A DNA stretch of 64,000 bases from Euryarchaeota archaeon UBA558 (lineage in GTDB: Archaea > Thermoplasmatota > Poseidoniia > Poseidoniales > Thalassarchaeaceae), in assembly GCA_002507175.1 (NCBI GenBank), contig DAZE01000015.1, positions 6,986-70,985 on the forward strand. The letters run 5' to 3'. This document shows positions 18,238 to 27,100 of the stretch, piece after piece. Position 1 is the stretch's first letter. Every line of letters starts with the position of its first letter. The translations under genes were made by a program, and so were the position numbers. A model generated the notes under the pieces. It did not search any database, had not been told where the DNA came from, and saw only the letters and a program-made list of their open reading frames with translations.

Positions 18238-19415
18238 GCAGTGGTGGGTTGGAATTGGGCCTCAGCAAGCTATGGCAGTTGGATCCTGACATCGTCTTCT
18301 TGAATCATGGGTCTTTCGGCGCCTCCCCCATGGCAGTGCTTGACCACCAGACCGAGTTGCGTGCCATCATGGAATCTGACCCGGTCAACTTCATCGATGG
18401 CCAAGGGAGGGAGCTTTGGGCTGAGGCAATTACACGGCTCTCAGGATTCCTGAATGCTGACCCCAACGGTATGGCCTTCGTGGCGAATGCCACGACAGGG
18501 GTGAATACAGTCCTATCATCCCTTGACATTGGCATCGGTGACGAAGTAGTGGTGACCGACACGACCTACCAGGCTTGCAGGAATGCCGTGGACCACCACT
18601 CATCGATCAAGGGGTTCTCCGTCAAGGTGGCCAATATCCCAATTCCACTCACCTCGAAGCATGAGGCCATTGATGCAGTACTGAGTCAAGTGGGGAGCAA
18701 TACCAAACTCGCCATGATAGACACCGTATCAAGCCCCACGGGGATCAGGATGCCATTCGAAGAATTGGTTGAGATCCTGAATGGCAGGGGCGTGGATACA
18801 TTGCTCGATGCGGCCCACGGTCCCGGCTTGATTCCGCTGGACATCAGCAGGCTTAACGCCGCATTCGTGACCGGGAACTGCCACAAATGGCTCTGCACGC
18901 CCAAGGGGTCCGCATTCCTCCATGCAAGGTCAGACAAGCTTCACATACGTCCACTCGTCATTAGCCACGGCGCTACTTTGCCGGAAAAATTAGGACCCAG
19001 ATTCCGATTGGAGTTCGATTGGACGGGGACGGTAGATCCGACCGCTTGGATGTGCATCCCATTTGCCATAGATCACCTTGGGAGCCTTTTCGAGGGGGGA
19101 TGGGACGAAATCATATCCAGAAACCATCACATGGCGCTAGCCGCTAGGTCGCTGATCATAGATAGGGTTGGACTCCAACCAGTGTGCTCGGAGGAGTTCA
19201 TCACATCGATGGCCGCATTCATCATTCCAGGTAGTCCCCACCACCCCGATCCTGATCCCCTGCATGACCTCCTATATCGTGCCCACGGCATACAAGTGCC
19301 TGTCCAAGGTTGGACCAACCATGCCGCTAGGTACCTGAGGATAAGCTCCCATCTCTACAATGATCTCGGCCAATACAGGAGGCTGTCTGAAGCCCTGATC
19401 CACGAGCTAGGGTGA
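18234..19415 (+). CDS. PLP-dependent class V aminotransferase, isopenicillin-N-epimerase-like
   Basis: 393 residues from ATG 18234, inside the lipB stop (ATGA). The fold-type I family pattern is clear: VFLNHGSFGASPMAVLDHQ, FVANATTGVNTVLSS, LLDAAHGPGLIPLDI, and GNCHKWLCTPKGSAFL with the PLP Lys. FDWTGTVDPTAW and the C-terminal VPVQGW/YLRISSHLYND match the CefD/isopenicillin epimerase-like branch. That branch includes epimerases, desulfurase-like and hydrolase-like enzymes, so the reaction is unknown. Tight coupling to lipB tempts a sulfur-donor role for LipA, but I see no cysteine loop of the NifS/SufS kind. The coupling is real; the role is open. Confidence 0.8.
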   Translation: MSSGGLELGLSKLWQLDPDIVFLNHGSFGASPMAVLDHQTELRAIMESDPVNFIDGQGRELWAEAITRLSGFLNADPNGMAFVANATTGVNTVLSSLDIGIGDEVVVTDTTYQACRNAVDHHSSIKGFSVKVANIPIPLTSKHEAIDAVLSQVGSNTKLAMIDTVSSPTGIRMPFEELVEILNGRGVDTLLDAAHGPGLIPLDISRLNAAFVTGNCHKWLCTPKGSAFLHARSDKLHIRPLVISHGATLPEKLGPRFRLEFDWTGTVDPTAWMCIPFAIDHLGSLFEGGWDEIISRNHHMALAARSLIIDRVGLQPVCSEEFITSMAAFIIPGSPHHPDPDPLHDLLYRAHGIQVPVQGWTNHAARYLRISSHLYNDLGQYRRLSEALIHELG

Positions 19416-19454
19416 AGAGCAACCTTTGAAGTCAACAAGTGAATCCCGAAAAGC

Positions 19455-20027
19455 ATGCCATCCGCAGTCATAGCGATAACTGGGGCATCTGGGTCCCAGT
19501 ACTCAGTGCGCCTCATAGAGGCCTTGGTCGATGCCGATTGGGACATATTCCTCACGGTCACCCGGGAGGGGGCCATCAACCTGAAACTGGAATGCGGCAT
19601 AACACCGCGTGAGCTGGCCGAGAAGCACGGGATAAGATTGGAACAGAACCAAAACCTCGCCGCCAAATCAGCCTCAGGCTCCGCAAGGTTCGATGCATAC
19701 GTCATATGCCCTGCTAGTGGCACCACGATCGGGAAAATCGCTGCAGGGATATCAGACAACTTGGCAACGCGCTCTGCAATAGTCGCAATGAAAGAGAGGC
19801 GAAAACTGATTATAGTCCCCAGAGAAACCCCGATGGCCACACCTCACTTGGAAGCCTTGGCCAAACTATCATCATGGGGGGTCGTCGTACTCCCCGCATC
19901 CCCGGGTTTCTACAAGAATCCAAAGACGATTGACGATCTCATAGACTTCGTAGTCGCCCGAATACTTGACCAATTGGACGTCGAACACTCAGTTGGGAGC
20001 AGGTGGACTGGCGAGGAAGTTTCCTGA
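19455..20027 (+). CDS. ubiX: Flavin prenyltransferase, UbiX/Pad1 family
   Basis: 190 residues, the usual length. The FMN-binding N terminus is VIAITGASGSQYSVRLIEAL; YVICPASGTTIGKIAAGISD and RRKLIIVPRETPMATPHLEAL are the classic UbiX blocks, with VLPASPGFYKNPKTIDDLI near the end. It prenylates reduced FMN (dimethylallyl phosphate donor) to make the prFMN cofactor for UbiD-type decarboxylases. No ubiD is in the window, so the partner must lie elsewhere. A CTTTGAAG element is centred 27 nt before the ATG, consistent with its own leaderless transcript. Confidence 0.94.
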   Translation: MPSAVIAITGASGSQYSVRLIEALVDADWDIFLTVTREGAINLKLECGITPRELAEKHGIRLEQNQNLAAKSASGSARFDAYVICPASGTTIGKIAAGISDNLATRSAIVAMKERRKLIIVPRETPMATPHLEALAKLSSWGVVVLPASPGFYKNPKTIDDLIDFVVARILDQLDVEHSVGSRWTGEEVS

Positions 20028-20072
20028 GCCTTCGTCGGTAAATATTGAATCTTGGCACCCATCGCTACGCCC

Positions 20073-23000
20073 ATGAGGGTGCTTTCGGCCACATTGATCG
20101 CGGCCTTGGTCCTAAGTGTCCCATTGGCCTCATGCCCCGAGGCCTTGGATGATCACGGGAGCGAACCTCAGGCCGTAAGCAGTGCCTCATGCAACGTATG
20201 CTTCAACGAGATCATGGCGAACCCCTCAGGCCCAGAACAGGGGCTGTACCCAGATGGAGAATGGCTCGAGCTGATCAATCGTGGACAGACAGCGGTCTCA
20301 CTTCAAGGATGGTACATCGAGGACGCCGGGGGATGGAAGCACTACATCAACCAGTCCACATGGGTGGGGTACGAATCATTACCCGTCCCATGGACCTTAG
20401 AAGTTGAGGGCTATGCGATCGTCGCAGAGAACAATGTTGGAACATTGAGAATGAACAACGGTGGCGAGAGCCTGCTGTTGATTGACTCCCAGGGGAATGA
20501 GGTTGACAGCGTCACCATCGACAGCTCTGATTCAGGTGTGTCGAAAGTTCGTCCACGGCACAACCTCACGGATGACCAGTTTTCCAATTCTATGAGCCCC
20601 ACCCCTGGTTATGCCAACCATGGCAACCAGTCAGGATTTAGCGATGAGGGCACCATATTGTTCACTCGGGTCATGCCAGTTGGTGTCAATGGATTCGCCT
20701 CGGATTGGATTGAGATACAGAACATAGGGGACTCCACCGTAGATCTCAGTGGGTGGAAGATCTCCAGAAACCGGTCTTTCTCTGCCCCATGGACCTCCCC
20801 TTGGATATCCACATTCAGAGATCTAATCATCACACCGAACGAGAGGGTCATCCTAACCTCTGATCCAACTAGCTTGCCTGATTACATGGCCAATCGGATC
20901 CTTGACGGGGAGGTCGTGATGGATACCATGCCTCGATTAGTGGATTCCGGCACTGCCCTCCAACTGCTCGACAAGAAGGGAGACATCATCGATGCCTTGG
21001 TCTATGATGGCGGCAATGCCGACATTAAGGGATGGATTGGGCCCTCGATCAACGCAAGGGGAGAGGGGAGCCCGGGGCTCATTCTATCCCGCGGGGATGG
21101 GTGCTCGGAGTTGCTTGACTCCGACACGTCGGCGGAATGGCAGGTGAGGAGCTACAGGATCGGCGCCTCTACATTCTGTCCCGCCACTCCCATCTACATG
21201 ACCGGGTCAGATGGAATCTGGCCCTCTATCGGACCTGACGGAGTGCTAGAGGACCTTCTTGGCTGGATCGATGGGGCTCAGAATTCATTGAGGGTCCACA
21301 TCTACGAATTCCTCAGCCCCGATGTGACGCATGCCCTGCTAGACGCCCTCGACAGGGGCATTGAGGTCACATTAGTACTCGAGGAGGGGATCTTGGACTC
21401 CTCATCAGTCAGCAACTCCCAGAGGGGGCATGCGAATGTACTCGACGAGGCAGGAGCCCTAGTCTACTGGATGGTGGACCCATCAGGGATGTCCTCGCCC
21501 TTCACATACATCCACAGCAAGATAATCCTTAGAGACAGCGATCAAGTTTGGATTTCGTCGGGGAACATCAAGGATTCCAGCCTCCCCCCAGATGGAGAAT
21601 CAGGAAACCGAGAGTGGTCTGTTTTTATCGATTCTGAGGACGTGGCATCTATCTTCTCAAGCTGGTTGTCATGGGATGAGGATCAGGAGAAGCTCTACAT
21701 CAGGGAACATGGATCTTGGGCGTACCCCTCCCTTGGATGGGAATTACCTCCTGTTAGTGGGGCCCAGTCGACAGATCCCTCGTCAAGAGAACCAACCCTC
21801 GCTGGCCAGGCCTCCATCACCCCGATACTGTGCCCAGATAATTGCCTCATCGAAATAATTGCGGCCATTGATGCCTCAGTGGACTCACTGGAGGTTTCAG
21901 CCCAATACCTGGATGTCGATTGGTATTGGGGGGAGGGCGATGATAGCCCCCTTTTAGGGGCTATAAAGAGGGCTGCAGAGAGGGGGGTGGACGTACGCAT
22001 ACTTCTGAATGCATTCTATGCAGATGATGAGACATGGGGCTTAGTGGACCTTGTAAATGCCGATTGGAATGACGATGAGGGCCTGAATGCGACTGCTAGA
22101 CTCATGTCCACATCTGACCGGATAACCAAATTGCACAACAAGGGGATGATCGTCGATGGAGAGACTGTGTTGGTCGGAAGCATGAACTGGGGATCCAGTG
22201 CGATGCTGAGAAATCGCGAGCATGGTGCGATCATCAACAGTCAGTCAATTGCCTCGCAATTTCTGGCATCCTTCAATGAGGATTGGGATCGTGTCGACGA
22301 GCGGACTGACACCGATGGTGACACCCTGCCCGACATGTGGGAGCTAATCCACGGCCTAGACAGGGATAGGGCAAGCGTGGCAGGGACCGCGTTGTCTGAG
22401 CAATCACTAGACCCAGACGGGGATGGCCTAGACAACAGAATGGAGTTCCTACTGGGTGGCGACCCATTCAACCAGGACACAGATGGAGATTGCATAAGGG
22501 ATGGTGATGAGTGGGAGTTCGCAACGCAGTCGTTGCGACCAGAGTCAGCGGCAATCGCATCGGGTGACGTCAATCAGAATGGCGTCGATGATGGCTTGGA
22601 GTTCGGGTGCACCGTAGAGGGTGAAATCGTCCCCGACCCAAATCCGGAGGGGAATAATAACCAAACAACCGATGACGACGAAGGACCCAATTTCGTCAAT
22701 ATTCGAGATGACCCCCTCTCTGCCGGGGGGGCTAAGTTTCTGCTCGCGTTGACACTTGTGTCGGCAGCGCTTCTGATCACGGCTGGTCTGGCCCTGATCA
22801 GGAAGCCGAGGGCATCAACCACTGTGATGCTGGTTGACGATCAGGGGTACAAGTTCGGAGATGACAGCACGGGCGCTATCCTGGCCGGGACACGGTTCGA
22901 TGTTACTAGTGACGATGCTCGAGACAGGCCAATGGGAAAGGATGACGGATCCCACGGGGAGATAGTGCTCGATGGGTTTGGATTTAGTGATCTATCCAGA

Positions 23001-23075
23001 GACGAGGTCCAATGGAGGTTGGACAACGGGGCCACGATAGATGAGCTCAAAAGAGAGGAAGGAGATATCCAGTGA
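20073..23075 (+). CDS. Exported LTD / phospholipase D-like / TSP3 membrane protein
   Basis: 1,000 residues from ATG 20073; an upstream in-frame TTG at 20052 would lengthen the signal peptide (MRVLSATLIAALVLSVPLAS). Order: two lamin-tail (LTD) domains (FNEIMANPSG, then GEWLELINRGQTAVSLQGW; and DWIEIQNIGDSTVDLSGWKI), then a phospholipase D-like pair. The first PLD half has IHSKIILRDSDQVWISSGN and the second has KLHNKGMIVDGETVLVGSMN; both carry HxK. TSP3-like repeats (DPDGDGLDNRMEF, DTDGDCIRDGDEWE) follow, then a transmembrane helix (LLALTLVSAALLITAGLAL) and a 95-residue tail ending in a short helix like SHOCT (DEVQWRLDNGATIDELKREE). Likely a secreted, anchored nuclease or phosphodiesterase; the substrate is unknown. 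Confidence 0.85.
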   Translation: MRVLSATLIAALVLSVPLASCPEALDDHGSEPQAVSSASCNVCFNEIMANPSGPEQGLYPDGEWLELINRGQTAVSLQGWYIEDAGGWKHYINQSTWVGYESLPVPWTLEVEGYAIVAENNVGTLRMNNGGESLLLIDSQGNEVDSVTIDSSDSGVSKVRPRHNLTDDQFSNSMSPTPGYANHGNQSGFSDEGTILFTRVMPVGVNGFASDWIEIQNIGDSTVDLSGWKISRNRSFSAPWTSPWISTFRDLIITPNERVILTSDPTSLPDYMANRILDGEVVMDTMPRLVDSGTALQLLDKKGDIIDALVYDGGNADIKGWIGPSINARGEGSPGLILSRGDGCSELLDSDTSAEWQVRSYRIGASTFCPATPIYMTGSDGIWPSIGPDGVLEDLLGWIDGAQNSLRVHIYEFLSPDVTHALLDALDRGIEVTLVLEEGILDSSSVSNSQRGHANVLDEAGALVYWMVDPSGMSSPFTYIHSKIILRDSDQVWISSGNIKDSSLPPDGESGNREWSVFIDSEDVASIFSSWLSWDEDQEKLYIREHGSWAYPSLGWELPPVSGAQSTDPSSREPTLAGQASITPILCPDNCLIEIIAAIDASVDSLEVSAQYLDVDWYWGEGDDSPLLGAIKRAAERGVDVRILLNAFYADDETWGLVDLVNADWNDDEGLNATARLMSTSDRITKLHNKGMIVDGETVLVGSMNWGSSAMLRNREHGAIINSQSIASQFLASFNEDWDRVDERTDTDGDTLPDMWELIHGLDRDRASVAGTALSEQSLDPDGDGLDNRMEFLLGGDPFNQDTDGDCIRDGDEWEFATQSLRPESAAIASGDVNQNGVDDGLEFGCTVEGEIVPDPNPEGNNNQTTDDDEGPNFVNIRDDPLSAGGAKFLLALTLVSAALLITAGLALIRKPRASTTVMLVDDQGYKFGDDSTGAILAGTRFDVTSDDARDRPMGKDDGSHGEIVLDGFGFSDLSRDEVQWRLDNGATIDELKREEGDIQ

Positions 23076-24145
23076 ATGAGAGGGTACTCCATCTTGATTG
23101 GATGAAGGGCATCGCAATCGTATGCATGGTCCAGGTGCACACTGCCGCTGCTTTGCCTGTCGAGAGTAGCAGCGTAGATCATCCGCTGGCATTTCTGGCT
23201 GCAGCCATTGGGGGCATGGCAGCCCCCCTATTCGTCACAGCGTCTGGCTATGGGATCCACATTAGTGCATCGAACCGGGAACGCACTGGGCGCGAGTGGG
23301 TTAGTTGGGCGGTTCCGAGGGCTACGTTGCTATTTTTGTTCCAGATAGTGATCAATCTTCTATTCCATGTCGATCGAGGTGGTAGTTTCAACACGGAGAC
23401 TCCTGGGGTTCTGACCCTTTTCGCAGCATCGTCCCTCATCATTCCTCTCGTCATCGGGAGAGGAGTCACTGGTAGGGCTGCATTCATGATCCTACTGGTC
23501 ATTTGCCCCACGCTCTTCTCGGGACACACTGGTGCTGATATGACTTGGACTGAGCGGGTCTCATCTGATGGCCTGACTGAATGGGTCCAACGGTTGCTCC
23601 TCGATGGGACCTACCCCCTCATGCCATGGTTCTCGTACGTGCTGCTCGGAGGCCTTTTGGCCGAAATCGGGGGAAACAGCGGTGTTGCAAGGGCAACTGT
23701 GGGTTTTGGGATGGTATTCACATTACTGACGATTGTATTTTCTTGGAATCAAGGTGTCAACTGGGCCCTCACCGAGGGGGTTGCAGTCCTCACCTTTTTC
23801 CCAGCAAGCACTGCATTCGTCATCGTGAGCATGTCGATTGTGATTCTGGTCAAAGTCCTCTTATCAAGAGTCGAGGAAAAGCTCGGATCAGAAGCGTCCC
23901 CCATTCTGGGCCACTTGGAGTCTGCAGGCAGGATGAGCCTGACTGTTTACGTCGGGCATTTTGTGATACTAGGATTATTCGTAGCCTACTACCGTGGCGA
24001 GGACTTCGCGCTCCTTGGATCGCTAGTGGTTACGTTGGTCCATGCTATGGCGTGGATACCGATTGCATCGTACTATCAGGTGAAGTTTGGTCCCTACAGC
24101 CCCGAGGGCATGATCAGGGCCTTCAGTTCGAGGTTGTCCAAGTAA
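23072..24145 (+). CDS. DUF418/acyltransferase-like polytopic membrane protein
   Basis: 357 residues beginning with GTG inside the stop of the preceding gene (GTGA), with AGGAGA upstream as ribosome site. The start RVLHLDWMKGIAIVCMVQVH matches the R-x-LDxLRGxA-xxxM-xxH opening of DUF418/DUF1624 and acyltransferase-3-like proteins. About nine hydrophobic helices follow, and near the C terminus AGRMSLTVYVGHFVIL resembles the DUF418 end. Members are thought to move acyl groups across membranes onto surface glycans, which would suit coupling to a surface protein, but activity is unproven. Its last 23 bases overlap the 3' end of the convergent M60-like gene. Confidence 0.75.
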   Translation: MNERVLHLDWMKGIAIVCMVQVHTAAALPVESSSVDHPLAFLAAAIGGMAAPLFVTASGYGIHISASNRERTGREWVSWAVPRATLLFLFQIVINLLFHVDRGGSFNTETPGVLTLFAASSLIIPLVIGRGVTGRAAFMILLVICPTLFSGHTGADMTWTERVSSDGLTEWVQRLLLDGTYPLMPWFSYVLLGGLLAEIGGNSGVARATVGFGMVFTLLTIVFSWNQGVNWALTEGVAVLTFFPASTAFVIVSMSIVILVKVLLSRVEEKLGSEASPILGHLESAGRMSLTVYVGHFVILGLFVAYYRGEDFALLGSLVVTLVHAMAWIPIASYYQVKFGPYSPEGMIRAFSSRLSK

Positions 24146-27100
24146 TGGGATCAGACCATATTTCGCCATTCTGGTTGGCAGCTCTCAATCTCGCATGGTA
24201 GGTCGTTGACGGATCCAATCCAGACACCACATGGCTCCAATCCCCGACGGAAGCCACTCCCTGGTCGGTCTGCTGAGGCCAATCCCCCTCGACATTTCCA
24301 TGGTCGCTTTGGCCGTAGAACAAGGTGAGGGTGACGTCTGTGCCATTGTCATAGACCTGCCAATCTACCTGAGTGCTGCTGCCCGTTGTGGAGCCCGCTG
24401 AGAGGTTCCTGATGATCGGATCGAATGCGAGGTAGTCCCCCCTCACTGGGTCATCCACCCAAGCTGGGTATTGCAGTAGTTGGGAGTGTGTGGAGGGGTA
24501 GAGGGGGAAGCCCCAAGCATCGTGATAGGGCGCTAGGTTGTATCCAGAGGCTGAGGATATGTGCAGGACCCATGCGTTGAACTCCTCCTGATCGGTACTC
24601 GGGACTTCTGATGTAGGTAGGGTGTAATACGCGGTCAGAGCCTGGGTTATCGGTGCCCATCCCCATTCCTCCTTGATGATCAGGTATGTGTCCAGTGCGG
24701 TCCAGACGCTCCAATCGTCGATGTCTGCCCCTCCTTGGAAGTACGACTCCATGCGTTGGTGCCTTTGTTGCGGGGATAACGCCGAGTGGCCCAGGTCCAG
24801 GCCGACGAGGTCCTCCATCAGGTAGACGCTCGCGAAATTACACGTGGTCTCGGTGGTACCGGGTAACCTGGATGGGTTCCATTGATGGTTGTGGCCGAGC
24901 TCATGGAACATCCCCCAGCTGCCTTCGGACTCCATGTGCTCCAGATCAACGGCCTCCTGCGCTGAGACGAGGTGTGCCATGAATGGATAGCCCGAGTGCA
25001 TCCATCCTGCTGAAATCTGGATATCGAAGGCAGCCCTCTCAATTCTCGGCCATGGCATGAAGCCGTAGAGTTCGTGTTCCATTTCCAATGCCTCTACCCA
25101 GAAGTCCATCAATTCCTCCGGGTCATCCAAGCCTCGTATTTCGGATGATGGGACCGACATTATGAATTGGTCACTCGATATCTCAGCCCACGGTGCCGAC
25201 CTGTTTCTTATGCTCTGCCATTCAGAGAAACTAGTCGTGCCATGCTGATACATCGGGGCCTCCACGGCGCCCCGTAACTCGACCCATGTGGAGCCCAAGG
25301 GCGCATCGGGGGGAGAGGCGAGGAATATTGGTCCCCCGAAGGCATTGCCCACCTCAAACTGTGTCTCAGCGATCGGGTATGACCTCACGATCGATGGGAA
25401 GCGCCAGATCTTCGACTTGTGCCAGAGCGTATCGTCATGCACACCCACTTGTACGGAGACCCCCGAATCTACGATTGCCTGTGGGACCACTACGGTGACA
25501 GGCTCCCCAGGAGGCGCGTACAGACCGGTCGAATGCAGAATCATGGCCCTCGGGTTCGCTGGTCCGAACTCTCGTGGAAGGCCGGTCTGATTCGATTGGA
25601 AGGTCAGGTTGGATTCAATCCGAGGGGCACTCGGGGTGACGGGGCCAGGGAACTCAAGATGGCTAGGGTGGGAGGGCAACAAGGTAGGTGGCAATATTGA
25701 AACCAACCCGGATTCTATCATGATAGAGACGTCTTCTAGCGGATCGAGTCCGAACTCATGGCCCGAGTCAGCATCGATCACCGACCACCCAGACTGATTC
25801 GCAAAGTCATGGAGGCTCTGCCAGAAACCAGGATAGTCATATGGCACGAAGGATGTGAGTGGCGAGAGACATTGTGAAATCAAGCCTGATTCCTGCATGT
25901 CCAATGTGAGGTCCTCATCACTGTACGCATTTAATGCGATAATCGCGTTCCTCGGGGTCATGAGTGGATGATGGCCCCAATCGAAGTCCACGTCATCCGA
26001 GGTGGGCTGGTTCGACACCAACAATCCAGTCCACTCAGATAATCTATTGCCCGGAAACTCATGTGCGGGGTCCTCGTTAGAGTAGGACCAGTACCATGAG
26101 TGGCCCCCCATGATCAGCCCACCTCCATTCATCAGGAATTGGATGATTTTCTCGTCATCGCCCTCGTCATAACCATTCCAGAACTCTGCCACGAAGCAGT
26201 CTAGCCCGGTCAGGTCGTCAGGGTGGGCACTTGTGGCCTCATGGCCCTTTGACTCAAGCTCATTCGAGAATGAGTCGAATCCTGCTCCGGCTGCAAGGCC
26301 GACAACGGCGTTGGGCCCACACGCCCATTGAACGGCCCTCAATGCGAAGGTGAGTGCTGTTTGATTGGACTCGAGGTCGACCCAAGACTCGTGGCCATAG
26401 CCAATCATCTTCCCCTTCCCAACATGAGAGCCGGATATCACGGGGATCTTGTCCGGTCCAGCCACTGCTATCGGGAACGAGTTTTGGCCCACAGGGAGAA
26501 TGGGGGAGGCATAGCCAGGGTAATCGACCACACCCAGTCCTTGAGTGAGGTCCGATTGATCCTGTTCAACATCGATCACGGATATCCAAATCCTCTGTTG
26601 GAGCGATCCCCCGGAGTTGTTGGCCCAGAGTGAGTGGAAGGTCCAGTCGTGACGGGTAATGGGAGTGCCTTGGATTGTCCCGTTATCCAAGAACTGCAAT
26701 CCAGCTGGCAATGGTGGGTCCGCCGACCAAGTATCGACAACAGGGCCTGGATTGGTAGGGGTTATGCTGACTTGTTCGCCCTGGAATAGCGAGATCTCGA
26801 ATGATGGCCATTGGACGCCTGTGGGTGGTTGAACTTTGACCTCCAGCGTTATCGTGACCTGTGTGGAGCCTCCACTATTCGCCCCCGTGATGTCGTAGTA
26901 TCGCTGTGGGGAAACCGAGGAAGGTGTTCCCGATATGGTTCCGTTCCGTGCGTTGATAGATATTCCTGGGGGAAGTGGGGGCGCGATCGACCAAGAATCC
27001 ACTGAATAGTCCTCCAACGGTTGGATCGGCTCCATCTGGAGCCCCACGCGCAAAATTGCACTTGATTCTGAATATCGTACCTGTCCTGGAGGGTTTTCGA

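Noticed and set aside
18234..19415. Cysteine desulfurase supplying LipA
   Set aside because: The sequence follows the isopenicillin-epimerase-like branch and lacks the catalytic Cys loop of NifS/SufS enzymes; kept only as an open question.
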